This document shows positions 27,212 through 36,362 of a DNA stretch of 64,000 bases, one piece after another. Made by a program: the position numbers and the translations under genes. The DNA lies in assembly GCF_028606985.1 (NCBI RefSeq), contig NZ_CP117416.1, positions 4,130,001 through 4,194,000 of the forward strand, in the 5' to 3' direction. The DNA comes from Paenibacillus kyungheensis. GTDB lineage: Bacteria > Bacillota > Bacilli > Paenibacillales > Paenibacillaceae. The notes beneath the pieces are model-generated. The model saw only the letters and a program-made list of their open reading frames with translations. It had not been told where the DNA came from and searched no databases. The first letter of the stretch is position 1; the number at the start of each line of letters is the position of its first letter.

Positions 27212-27880
27212 TTATGCTACGAAATGACGAATCGCTTGCAATGCAACCGTTGGGTCTTCGAATTCCATATTGCGGAAAGCGACAAGAGACAAAATAAACA
27301 TAATAGATACAATCACAAAAAGTGTCATACATACGTATGAAGATACACGTTGTGCTCTTGGACCTACTGTAATTCCCCAGCTTACTAGGAAAGACCATAG
27401 ACCATTTGCAAAGTGGAACGAAGCTGCCAATACACCAATAGTGTAAAGTACGAAGGTTACTGGATTGGTCACGATATTGTACATAACTCCGCCTAATTGC
27501 TCATGAGTTACATTACCGAGAGCAACCTGGAAACGAGTCTCAAATACATGCCATACAATATACACGAACGTGATTACACCAGTAATCCGTTGAAGTGTAT
27601 AGCGCCAGTTACGTTCATAACCGTAATTAGCATTGTTTGGCTTCGCTTGATAAGCGATATACAGACCGTAGACTCCATGATAAATCAGTGGTAAAAAAAT
27701 GAATAAACTTTCCAAAACCAGAACAAGTGGCAGGTTATTCAAAAATGCCACACTTTTATCGAAGGATTCTTTTCCGCCTTCGTATGCAGAAAAGTTGGTA
27801 ATCATATGCTCAATAAAAAAAGCTCCGAGCGGAATGACCCCTAATAATGAGTGTAACCTTCTGGCGTAAAACCCTTTCAT
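27212..27880 (-). CDS. sdhC: Succinate dehydrogenase cytochrome b558 subunit
   Basis: 222 residues with five membrane helices and the heme-ligand histidines spread over them (HSLLGVIPLGAFFIEHM, IYHGVYGLYIA, VWHVFET, FHFANGLW). Single-subunit diheme anchor as in Bacillus, replacing separate SdhC/SdhD. It reduces menaquinone. First gene of the operon; GAAAGGGGA lies upstream. A LysR gene is divergent, 277 bp away. Confidence 0.95.
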   Translation of the reverse strand: MKGFYARRLHSLLGVIPLGAFFIEHMITNFSAYEGGKESFDKSVAFLNNLPLVLVLESLFIFLPLIYHGVYGLYIAYQAKPNNANYGYERNWRYTLQRITGVITFVYIVWHVFETRFQVALGNVTHEQLGGVMYNIVTNPVTFVLYTIGVLAASFHFANGLWSFLVSWGITVGPRAQRVSSYVCMTLFVIVSIMFILSLVAFRNMEFEDPTVALQAIRHFVA

Positions 27881-28157
27881 GAATGACGTTCCCCTTTCAT
27901 AATAAGAGCGTTTTCATAGTGACAGTCATTAGTTAATGCTGTCCCGGACGTGGATTAACGAGAGATGTTCGGACCTTCGTCAATCTCCGCGTAGGAAGTC
28001 CCCATCTTCCGTAGCTTTACAATCTGTTCACAATGCTCAAATCCTGTGAACAAGTTGTGTCACTTTTTATGTTACTCTACTTTGACTTATAATGGAATTG
28101 CAATATAATTATTAATTGTTATAACTAAAACGCATAAGAGGAAAGGATAAATTCCAG

Positions 28158-29075
28158 ATGCTTGAAGATATTGATATATTTGCGGTCGTTGTAGAACAAT
28201 CCAGTCTCAATCAAGCTTCTAAATTATTAAATTTATCTCAGCCTGCGCTGTCTCGTAAAATCTCTAAATTAGAAGAAAATCTAGGTGTCTCCCTTTTTAA
28301 TCGTAATGGTAAACGACTGGAATTAACGTCGATTGGACGACTTACGTATACATTCGCTTTAGAACAGCGCCAGCAGAACCTCAAGTTCCTGCAAAGCCTT
28401 AATCGCTATAAGTCTGAGGATCAGACAACAGTGACCTTTGGAGCCAGTCTGACGACCTTACAGACGACATTGCCTCCACTGGTGAGTAGCTTTACACGTA
28501 AACACCCTTATGCAGAGCTCAAATTGATCACCGGCAAAACGCATGAAATCGTCAATGCGGTACGCGATAAAAAAGTAGATGTAGGTATAGTCGCTTCAGC
28601 TATCCATGAATCCGGTCTGATTTGTGTGCCTTTATTTGACGATCATCTTGAATTGGTAGTACCGGGCAATCATCTACTAGCAGATAAAAAAGATATTACG
28701 ATGCAAGATTTACAAGGTTTGGCTATGATTATTTTCTCAAAAGGCACATGGTATCGTAAATTAATTGATGATGTTTTTCATCGTTATACCGTCATGCCCG
28801 ATTTGCGAATGGAGATCGATTCATTTGAAGCGATTGTTCGTCTGTTACCGATCTGTATGGCTGCTGCGTTGTTACCCAAATCTTATGTAGGCGAACAGTT
28901 ATTGTCAGGCAATGAACTGGTTTCTCTTCATATTCCGGAACTGGAACAGACCCGCCGTACAACATGTCTTCTGTATAGTGAAAGTTCTGATCTAGGTTCA
29001 GCAGCCAGACAATGGATTATTGATACCAAAGAACAATTTGAAACGATGAATGATTCGATACGCTTAGATGAATAA
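28158..29075 (+). CDS. LysR-family regulator divergent from sdhCAB
   Basis: 305 residues: HTH (SSLNQASKLLNLSQPALSRKISKLEE) and effector domain (TVTFGASLTTLQTTLPPLVSSF; VDVGIVAS). It is divergent from sdhC and convergent with the Ktr gene (11-bp gap). In Bacillus the LysR-type CcpC represses citrate-branch TCA genes; a similar TCA-linked role is a position-based inference only. Start has GAGGAAAGG upstream. Confidence 0.88.
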   Translation: MLEDIDIFAVVVEQSSLNQASKLLNLSQPALSRKISKLEENLGVSLFNRNGKRLELTSIGRLTYTFALEQRQQNLKFLQSLNRYKSEDQTTVTFGASLTTLQTTLPPLVSSFTRKHPYAELKLITGKTHEIVNAVRDKKVDVGIVASAIHESGLICVPLFDDHLELVVPGNHLLADKKDITMQDLQGLAMIIFSKGTWYRKLIDDVFHRYTVMPDLRMEIDSFEAIVRLLPICMAAALLPKSYVGEQLLSGNELVSLHIPELEQTRRTTCLLYSESSDLGSAARQWIIDTKEQFETMNDSIRLDE

Positions 29076-29086
29076 ACTTACTGATT

Positions 29087-30427
29087 TTAACCGATCATGA
29101 TTTTACCTTCAGGATAACGATACAGTTCTTTGCCTTGTTTTGGAGCAAGTGCGTAGACCAGCGTAATCATGCCTACTCGTCCGGCAAACATCAACAAACA
29201 AATCACTAATTTACCGGGTGTGCTTAGATTAGGTGTGAGTCCAAGTGACAATCCAACTGTTCCAAATGCAGAAGTGGCTTCAAATAACACATTTATAAAT
29301 CCAGTCGCTTCTGTCATTGTCAGAATCATTGTCGCTACAATAACTAACGATAAAGAAAAGACCGTAATCGTTAACGCTTTATAAATCCGATCTTTGTTGA
29401 TCCGAAAATAAAATAGAACCACATCTTCTTTTCCTTTTACCATACTAATCACAGCTCCAATAATGAGCAAAATGGTCGTAGTTTTTACTCCACCTGCTGT
29501 CGAACCCGGTGAACCTCCAATAAACATCAGAATAATCGTTAACAATAAAGTCGCTTGTCTTAACTGTGTCAAATCCAATGTGTTAGCTCCTGCTGTTCTG
29601 GTGGTAACCGATTGAAATAACGATCCCCAGAACTTACCGTCCCAGCTCAAGCTACCAATCGTTCTCATATTCGTAAATTCAAATGCAAAAACGAGTACAA
29701 AACCCCCAACAAGCAAAATCGAAGTCATCCATAATACGGCTTTGGAATGAAGAGATAGTTTACGTTTTTTGCGATATTCTATCAAATCAGACAATACAAC
29801 AAACCCTAACCCGCCCAATATGATCAAAGCCATCGATATCAGATTGATTGCTGGATCGGATACATAGCGGGTAAAGCTACTATAATGACCGAACAAATCA
29901 AACCCGGCATTATTGAATAAAGATACCGCATGAAACACACCATAATACATCGCTTGTCCTAACGGAAAATCTGCCATTAAACGCAGCGTAAACAAGCAAG
30001 CAGCAATCAATTCAATCGCAAATGAATAATAAATCACTTTTTTGATTAAGCGAACGATCCCTTCCATATCGCCTTGATTCATCGCTTCTTGCAAAACCAG
30101 ACGTTCTCGTAAAGAAATACGTCTTCGAAAAACGAGTGCAAATAATGTAGCCACTGTCATAAATCCAAGTCCGCCGATCTGAATGAGACACATAATCACG
30201 ACCTGACCAAAAGTTGAGAAAAACGTTCCTGTATCTACAACCACTAACCCTGTTACACAAGTAGCGGAAGTGGCTGTAAAAAAAGCATTCAAAAAGCTTA
30301 ATCCTTCTCCACTTCGATGAGCAACAGGTAACATCAATAATAACGTTCCTATTAAAATACAGACTGCATAACCGATAGCAAGAATACGAGGTGGAGTCCA
30401 CACTTTTATTTCAAAACCATTTTTCAA
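29087..30427 (-). CDS. Potassium uptake channel subunit, KtrB/KtrD type
   Basis: About 446 residues from TTG 30427, which follows GAGAGG and gives the family N-terminus KVWTPPRILAIGYAV. The frame is open to TTG 30529, but that start lacks a ribosome site. Four M-P-M repeats carry the selectivity glycines (TSATCVTGL, FNNAGFDLFG, TRTAGANTLD, SAFGTVGLSL), as in Trk/Ktr channels. It imports K+ (often Na+-coupled) and needs a KtrA/KtrC-type ring, not present here. Confidence 0.88.
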   Translation of the reverse strand: MKNGFEIKVWTPPRILAIGYAVCILIGTLLLMLPVAHRSGEGLSFLNAFFTATSATCVTGLVVVDTGTFFSTFGQVVIMCLIQIGGLGFMTVATLFALVFRRRISLRERLVLQEAMNQGDMEGIVRLIKKVIYYSFAIELIAACLFTLRLMADFPLGQAMYYGVFHAVSLFNNAGFDLFGHYSSFTRYVSDPAINLISMALIILGGLGFVVLSDLIEYRKKRKLSLHSKAVLWMTSILLVGGFVLVFAFEFTNMRTIGSLSWDGKFWGSLFQSVTTRTAGANTLDLTQLRQATLLLTIILMFIGGSPGSTAGGVKTTTILLIIGAVISMVKGKEDVVLFYFRINKDRIYKALTITVFSLSLVIVATMILTMTEATGFINVLFEATSAFGTVGLSLGLTPNLSTPGKLVICLLMFAGRVGMITLVYALAPKQGKELYRYPEGKIMIG

Positions 30428-30587
30428 AATCGATTCAACCTCTCTATTCTTGAAATAATACGTATTCAAATGGTCTAACTGCTTCTGATTATAGTTCCTC
30501 TGAGCAGAGACTGCTATAGCGTTTTGCAATCAAAAAAAGATTGCGTTACACTAACATTCAGTAGTATGCATATGCCACAGCTTAAGT

Positions 30588-30618
30588 AAAAACGATTTTT
30601 GTATCACAAAATATCTAT
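30588..30618 (-). repeat. Short fragment of the 76-bp repeat family core
   Basis: On the minus strand AGATATTTTGTGATACAAAA then ATCGTT matches the core hairpin of the arrays with a few substitutions. It sits in the 234-bp gap between the Ktr gene and the CPBP protease gene. Flanking parts of the repeat are not clearly recognisable. Confidence 0.45.
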
Positions 30619-30661
30619 CCCTCTACTAAATAGGTATTTTTAAAATTGAAGGAGGATGTTC

Positions 30662-32461
30662 ATGAACCCCACCGGACAACCCGTCCAGCTCAAACCGAAT
30701 TACAAAATTCTTGGTGTGCTTGCTGCTGTCGGATTGGTATTATTTTTACTTTTACAAGTATTCCCTTCTACAGCTTCAGACACATTAGAAGTTCAACAAG
30801 TAAATGTGGTTAGTCAGGAAAAAGCAATCGATAGTGCCAAAGCTTTTGCCAATGATACTTTGGTATTACCCGATCTGCCTGCTCCTTCAGTAACGTATCA
30901 TACGAATGCTGAATTAAGCGGTTATGTAGCCAAAGAGAAATTAACACAGACGTATATGCAAAAGTTAGAAAAAGTAGCTCCTTATGATGTGTTTCGTGTT
31001 CATTATCCAGATGTAGGTACCGGGGATGCACTCGATATTGATGTACATATGAATACCGGTAAAGTGGTTGCTTTTTCTATGTATGATAACAAGACAGGAG
31101 CATCACAGCCATTTAGTCTTGATCCTACAGCTACAACTGAAAAAGATGAATCAGTTACACTGGCTGAAAAGCAAGAACAAGCACAACCTATTTTAAAAGC
31201 AATGGGATTTGATGTAGGACAATTAAATCTACAGACCAAAGGTAATCAACAAGACTTGCTATACACTACCAAAGACGGAAAATTAGGCGATAGTCAGTTA
31301 CAACTCAAGTTTACGTATGAGTATGGACAAATTCGTTCCTTCCAGCCGGTACTGACTCCACCGGATACGTACACAGCTTATGTCAAAGAACAGACAACAT
31401 TAGCTGGTTGGTTAACCGCACTCGGTTATGGACTGTTTACGCTTGTACTTGGTGTATTGGCTATCGTATTCGGTTCACTAAAACGTAGACATACTTCATT
31501 CAAACGAGGTATTGTGCTCAGCATTATCTATTGCGCTATTTCAGTATTCAGTGTGCTCAATATGTGGCCTATTCTGGTCGATATTACACTCGGTGAATCG
31601 AACAAAATCGTTTCTTATGTCATTATTGGTCTTCAATTGATTTTAAATGTATTGATGGCGATTTTACTGTACTTCTCCTTTGTCGGTGGAGATGGATTAT
31701 GGAGAGAACGCGGAATCAATATCTGGCCACGTTCAAAAGAAATCGGTTATGGCAAATATGTATTGCATAGTGTTGCGGTAGGTTACTTGTATGCTCTCAT
31801 TTTGCTAGGGGTACAGTCGATTATTTATTTAATTTTGGAAAATGCACTTGGTGTGTACTCTGCTACAGATGATACCAGCTCGCCTTATAATATGATCTAT
31901 CCAGCACTATTCCCGTTATTAGCATGGATGGCAGGGATTGGCGAAGAAGCCGTCTATCGTCTATTCGGGATTGCGATGCTGAAAAAAATAGTACGTAATA
32001 CTTTTGTAGCTTGTTTTATTACTACAATGATCTGGGCGCTTGGACATACGTTGTATCCGATCTATCCTGTATATTCCCGTCCGATTGAATTGTTATTTAT
32101 CGGTTTGTTATTCAGCTTTATCTTTTTACGTTACGGCTTTATCGCGGCTGTATTCGCACATGTTATTTTCGATAGTATTTTAATGTCACTCAGTCTCATC
32201 AGTATGGGTGGAATAGTGAATATCTTACTTGGTGTATTCTATATTGCTTTGCCAGCCATTGTAGCTGTAGTGATCTATACTTTTACCAAAAACAAAGGGG
32301 TCGAAAATGCATATCCACCTTATGTACCTCCTGCACCGATCCCGCAAGCTTATTATGATCCAGCACAAGGACAACAACAGTATCCAGATCATCCGCAACA
32401 ATTTCAACAATATACAAGTCCAGTTCCACCGTCTGAACATGAAAATAAACCAAAAGAGTAG
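30662..32461 (+). CDS. CPBP-family intramembrane metalloprotease with large extracytoplasmic N-domain
   Basis: 599 residues. After one N-terminal helix (residues 17-38) comes a soluble region of roughly 200 residues, then eight or so membrane helices. The CPBP (CAAX protease/bacteriocin-processing) motifs are EEAVYR with E428/E429, a later GHTLYP and AHVIFDS, which ligate the active-site metal. The C-terminal tail is Pro/Gln-rich and cytoplasmic. ATG 30662 follows GGAGG by six bases. CPBP proteins serve in bacteriocin self-immunity, prenyl-protein-like processing or regulated proteolysis; which applies is not visible. The N-domain is much longer than in ordinary members. Confidence 0.85.
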   Translation: MNPTGQPVQLKPNYKILGVLAAVGLVLFLLLQVFPSTASDTLEVQQVNVVSQEKAIDSAKAFANDTLVLPDLPAPSVTYHTNAELSGYVAKEKLTQTYMQKLEKVAPYDVFRVHYPDVGTGDALDIDVHMNTGKVVAFSMYDNKTGASQPFSLDPTATTEKDESVTLAEKQEQAQPILKAMGFDVGQLNLQTKGNQQDLLYTTKDGKLGDSQLQLKFTYEYGQIRSFQPVLTPPDTYTAYVKEQTTLAGWLTALGYGLFTLVLGVLAIVFGSLKRRHTSFKRGIVLSIIYCAISVFSVLNMWPILVDITLGESNKIVSYVIIGLQLILNVLMAILLYFSFVGGDGLWRERGINIWPRSKEIGYGKYVLHSVAVGYLYALILLGVQSIIYLILENALGVYSATDDTSSPYNMIYPALFPLLAWMAGIGEEAVYRLFGIAMLKKIVRNTFVACFITTMIWALGHTLYPIYPVYSRPIELLFIGLLFSFIFLRYGFIAAVFAHVIFDSILMSLSLISMGGIVNILLGVFYIALPAIVAVVIYTFTKNKGVENAYPPYVPPAPIPQAYYDPAQGQQQYPDHPQQFQQYTSPVPPSEHENKPKE

Positions 32462-32484
32462 CCATAATGGCTACTCTTTTTTTG
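32452..32484 (+). terminator. Terminator overlapping the CPBP stop codon
   Basis: AAAAGAGTAGCCAT (32452-32465) pairs perfectly with ATGGCTACTCTTTT (32467-32480) and T residues follow. The TAG stop (32459-32461) lies inside the ascending arm. Confidence 0.88.
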
Positions 32485-32599
32485 TGTCTCTTTTAGATTA
32501 TCATTCACAGACTATCATCATAAGGTGTTAGATTGATCGAATCGTTAGATAACAAAAACGATTGATGCGCTTTACGTTATATTGATTGTATTTGTGCAT

Positions 32600-34669
32600 T
32601 TATTCTTCTTTGAGAGCTTCAAGAATTTGCTTCGCTAATTTATCGCCAATACCTAACTGACGGAAATCATCTACACTGGCTTCTCTAATTTTTTTGAGTG
32701 AACCAAAATGTTTGAGTAGTAACTTGCGACGTTTATCTCCGATCCCCGGAATGCTATCCAATTGCGATGTAATCATCGATTTACCACGTTGTTCCCGGTG
32801 GAACGTAATTGCAAAGCGATGGACTTCATCTTGAATCCGTTGCAATAGATAAAATTCCTGACTATCACGCGCTAAGTTTACCGGTTCTGCTGGATCACCG
32901 ACCATCAATTGAGAAGTACGGTGCTTGGAATCTTTGACTAATCCACAGACAGGGATAAATAAACCTAATTCATTTTCCAATACATCGGTTGCCGCAGAAA
33001 TCTGTCCTTTACCACCATCGACTACAATTAGATCAGGCATCGGTAAATTTTCTTTAACTACACGCTCATATCGACGACGAATCACTTCGCGCATAGTACC
33101 ATAATCATCTGAACCTTCGACCGTACGGACTTTGTATTTACGATACTCTTTACGAGCTGGCTTACCATCAATAAATACAACCATCGCTGATACAGGATTG
33201 GTTCCTTGAATATTAGAGTTATCAAAAGCTTCAATTCGTTCAAGGCTTTCTAGTCCAATCGCTTGTCCCAGATTGCCTGCGGCTTTGGATGTACGTTCTT
33301 CATCACGTTCAATCAGACGGAATTTTTCATCCAATGATACTCTAGCATTATCCTGCGCCATCGTTGTCATTTGCTTTTTCAATCCACGACGAGGAATAAG
33401 AACTTTCACGCCTAACCATTGCTGTAACGCGGCTGCACTACTTGAAGGATCAGCTTGTTCGTTATTCTCCGCTTGTCCACTTGGCTCGTTAGCACCTTCT
33501 ACTACAGACGCATTAGCGGCTTCTGCTTGCTGGATAGACTGTTCTGTTGTCTGCACTGCATAAGCTGTTCCTTCTTCTGCTACACGATCGCTAACCACTG
33601 CTGCATCGACTTGTTCACGATCGCTACTATCCAACCCTGCTGCTTCAGCATGTTCGATAGCTTGATCGTTAACATCGCTCGGTTCATCTGCAATCATTTC
33701 TTCGACAGGCAACATAATTTCCTGAGGCATCGCTGGATTTTCACTATAATACTGCGTCACATAAGACATAAAGTCGTTATAAGGCTCTCCGTAAAAAGGA
33801 AAGACCGAAGCATGACGTTCAATCATTTTACCTTGACGCATATATAGAATCTGTACACACATCCAGCCTTTATCAACAGCAAATCCAAATACATCACGAT
33901 CTTTCGCATCTGCCATCGTGATTTTTTGTTTTTCCATCAAGGCATCGATATTGATAATTTGATCCCGTAATTCTTTGGCACGTTCAAAATACAGATCTTC
34001 TGCAGCTTCTTCCATTTTGCGTTGTAAGTCTTTTTTGATCTCTTCATGACCGCCACTCAAAAACTTGCTGATTTCTTGCTTAATTTCATCATATGATTGT
34101 TGAGGCACTTCGAATTCACAAGGTGCAAGACATTGTCCCATATGATAATACAAGCAGACTTCTTTAGGCATGACTTTACATTTACGCAATGGATACATAC
34201 GATCCAACAATTTTTTGGTTTGTTGAGCAGCAAAAGCATTCGGATAAGGGCCAAAGTACTTGGCTTTATCTTTAAGAATACGTCGCGTCACTTCCAGACG
34301 TGGATGTGGCTCATTGGTGATTTTGATATACGGAAAAGTTTTATCATCTTTGAGCAATACATTATATTTAGGCTGATGCGTTTTGATCAGATTACATTCC
34401 AGAATAAGAGCTTCCATATTACTTGCAGTCACAATATATTCAAAATCACGAATATCTGCAACCAGACGTTGCGTTTTACCATCGTGACTCCCTGTAAAAT
34501 AAGAGCGAACCCGGTTTTTGAGCACTTTCGCTTTACCTACATAAATAATTGTACCTTCACGATTTTTCATTAAATAACAACCAGATAAATCCGGTAACAA
34601 GGCGAGTTTATTGCGAATATTGTTCATGGCTTGTTCTTGTTCTTGAATAAGATCCATATGAGAGTCCAT
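32600..34669 (-). CDS. uvrC: UvrABC system protein C with an unusual acidic insertion
   Basis: 689 residues, about 90 more than B. subtilis UvrC. The GIY-YIG nuclease domain is at 24-100 ([20 protein letters not shown]), the Cys-rich region at 164-184, the UVR domain at 207-245, the UvrC RNase-H-like domain from about 415 ([14 protein letters not shown]) and tandem HhH motifs at the end ([17 protein letters not shown]). It makes both incisions at DNA lesions in nucleotide excision repair. Residues 328-412 are an Ala/Glu/Ser-rich insertion absent from typical UvrC. Start has AAAGGAG six bases upstream. Confidence 0.96.
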   Translation of the reverse strand: MDSHMDLIQEQEQAMNNIRNKLALLPDLSGCYLMKNREGTIIYVGKAKVLKNRVRSYFTGSHDGKTQRLVADIRDFEYIVTASNMEALILECNLIKTHQPKYNVLLKDDKTFPYIKITNEPHPRLEVTRRILKDKAKYFGPYPNAFAAQQTKKLLDRMYPLRKCKVMPKEVCLYYHMGQCLAPCEFEVPQQSYDEIKQEISKFLSGGHEEIKKDLQRKMEEAAEDLYFERAKELRDQIINIDALMEKQKITMADAKDRDVFGFAVDKGWMCVQILYMRQGKMIERHASVFPFYGEPYNDFMSYVTQYYSENPAMPQEIMLPVEEMIADEPSDVNDQAIEHAEAAGLDSSDREQVDAAVVSDRVAEEGTAYAVQTTEQSIQQAEAANASVVEGANEPSGQAENNEQADPSSSAAALQQWLGVKVLIPRRGLKKQMTTMAQDNARVSLDEKFRLIERDEERTSKAAGNLGQAIGLESLERIEAFDNSNIQGTNPVSAMVVFIDGKPARKEYRKYKVRTVEGSDDYGTMREVIRRRYERVVKENLPMPDLIVVDGGKGQISAATDVLENELGLFIPVCGLVKDSKHRTSQLMVGDPAEPVNLARDSQEFYLLQRIQDEVHRFAITFHREQRGKSMITSQLDSIPGIGDKRRKLLLKHFGSLKKIREASVDDFRQLGIGDKLAKQILEALKEE

Positions 34670-34734
34670 AAATCTCTCCTTTCTAACGATATAGTACTTT
34701 TAACGCCAAATACTTTGTACCCTAATTATACAAT

Positions 34735-34767
34735 TAAAAAACCCCCGGTGCATGACCGGAGGTTTTA
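34735..34767 (-). terminator. Terminator of trxA
   Basis: CCTCCGG-N8-CCGGGGG type hairpin, followed on the minus strand by TTTTTT; 100 bp past the trxA stop. Confidence 0.82.
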
Positions 34768-34868
34768 CATAAGCTAGTCGTATACACTCACTTATGTCTA
34801 TTGGTAATTCATAATACTTATGATAAAGACTCATGATGAGTAAATCGGCAGGATTTACGTATTACAAA

Positions 34869-35186
34869 TTATTGATGTTTTGCAAGAATAGATTTAAGAG
34901 CATCTTTAGAGTTCAAGCCTACTACTTTATCTACAGGTTGACCGTCTTTGAAGAAGATCATTGTAGGAATACTCATAACACCAAAACGTGAAGCTGTTTC
35001 AGGGTTTTCATCTACGTTTACTTTAGCGATTTTAACACTGTCGCCTACTTCTGTAGATAACTCGTCCAAGATTGGAGCAAGCATTTTACAAGGTCCACAC
35101 CACGGTGCCCAGAAATCCACCAATACTGTTCCTTGTCCTTCAACTTCGTTTGTGAAAGATTGATCAGATACATTAACGATAGCCAT
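34869..35186 (-). CDS. trxA: Thioredoxin
   Basis: 105 residues, the standard size. Active site WCGPCK with C30 and C33, the cis-Pro in SIPTMIFF and a complete thioredoxin fold pattern (VLVDFWAPWCGPCKMLAP). It reduces protein disulfides using thioredoxin reductase. Strong AAGGAGG upstream; appears monocistronic. Confidence 0.97.
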   Translation of the reverse strand: MAIVNVSDQSFTNEVEGQGTVLVDFWAPWCGPCKMLAPILDELSTEVGDSVKIAKVNVDENPETASRFGVMSIPTMIFFKDGQPVDKVVGLNSKDALKSILAKHQ

Positions 35187-35370
35187 GTGAAATATCCTCC
35201 TTGAGTAACTTTTATTTTGAATTAATATTATTTAAACATTAAACAAGTCTTGTCATTCCTGACTCCTTTATTATAACACAACATTGGAGTTTCCGAAACA
35301 GATGTTACGATTTATTCATACTTATCTATCAATTAGTAAGTATTGTATCATAAATAACGAGATAAGCATA

Positions 35371-36333
35371 CTAGCTATTGCTCATACCGCCTCTTTTATT
35401 TTCTCCTTCAACCCGAATGACTTTTACAAAAGGACTGATTCGATTCATCAATCGTTCCCCTTTATAAAATTCTTCGCCATCTTTATTCGTAAAACTCAAA
35501 TGCTTTTGCAAATCAGCCAACGAATAATTAGAAGTATAAAATGTCGGTTTGCGATTCATCCGATAATTGAGAATCGAACCTAAGACATGATCTCGTACCC
35601 ATGAACTTAAATTTTCAGCACCGATATCATCGAAGATTAACAGATCGGTATGCTTCATAATATCCATCGTTTCTTTCATTCGATTGTTATCTTGAAACAT
35701 AGATTTGAGATCTTCTACAAAATCAGGCATATAGACAATAACGCCGGTATGACCAACTTTGGCTAATTCATGCAGTAGATAAGACGCCAAAAATGTTTTG
35801 CCTGTACCGAATCCACCTTCTAAATATAACCCTTGCGGAGATAGTCCATTTTGCTTGGTGTCACTAATATATTGAAAAATCTGTACAACAGCGGGTACAC
35901 GATTCGAATCTTTCGCTACAATTTCTTTGGGATTATACCCTTCATTCAATGCGCGTTCATCAATATAAAAGCTATGAATACGCTGTTTGACCTGTTGCTC
36001 ATGTTGTCTTGTTAATTGTTTATGACAAGGTGTTTTGCGGTCGTATAACTTGGCTCCACTTTCAGAAGGTTCTACACTAAGTTTCGTGTAATGCCCTTGA
36101 AAATCATTGGGACAGTTATCCAATCCCGGGCAGTTATCACAATGACCACGATCGCCTACATATTGATATAGCTTACTAAGGTTCGTCATGAGTTCCTGAT
36201 CGGTAAGCTCTGGATGCTGTGCTCTTAATTCCAGCACAAGCGGATCACTGAGTAGACGCCCGGCAATCTTTTGTGACTCTTCCCGAAAGCGCGGACTTTT
36301 CATCTGCCGTAACAGATCACCGAGGGATTCCAT
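35371..36333 (-). CDS. dnaI: Primosomal protein DnaI (helicase loader)
   Basis: 320 residues. An N-terminal domain with candidate zinc ligands (HCDNC, C74, and later CHKQ) contacts the replicative helicase. The AAA+ domain has Walker A GGFGTGKT (173-180), Walker B LLIFDDIG and a sensor TSNYSL. It loads DnaC-type helicase at the origin and at restarting forks. It follows dnaB with a 29-bp gap, the usual Bacillus order. Confidence 0.94.
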   Translation of the reverse strand: MESLGDLLRQMKSPRFREESQKIAGRLLSDPLVLELRAQHPELTDQELMTNLSKLYQYVGDRGHCDNCPGLDNCPNDFQGHYTKLSVEPSESGAKLYDRKTPCHKQLTRQHEQQVKQRIHSFYIDERALNEGYNPKEIVAKDSNRVPAVVQIFQYISDTKQNGLSPQGLYLEGGFGTGKTFLASYLLHELAKVGHTGVIVYMPDFVEDLKSMFQDNNRMKETMDIMKHTDLLIFDDIGAENLSSWVRDHVLGSILNYRMNRKPTFYTSNYSLADLQKHLSFTNKDGEEFYKGERLMNRISPFVKVIRVEGENKRGGMSNS

Positions 36334-36362
36334 GGCAGTTTGCCCCTTCCTTTTGCGTTAAC

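Noticed and set aside
30428-30661. c-di-AMP (ydaO) riboswitch ahead of the Ktr gene
   Set aside because: The gap is short and lacks the conserved ydaO core; only a repeat fragment and AT-rich sequence are present.
33455-33847. 130-residue frame opposite the UvrC insertion, considered as an overlapping gene
   Set aside because: Composition is Cys/Ile/Phe-rich as expected of an antisense shadow and it lacks a start signal.
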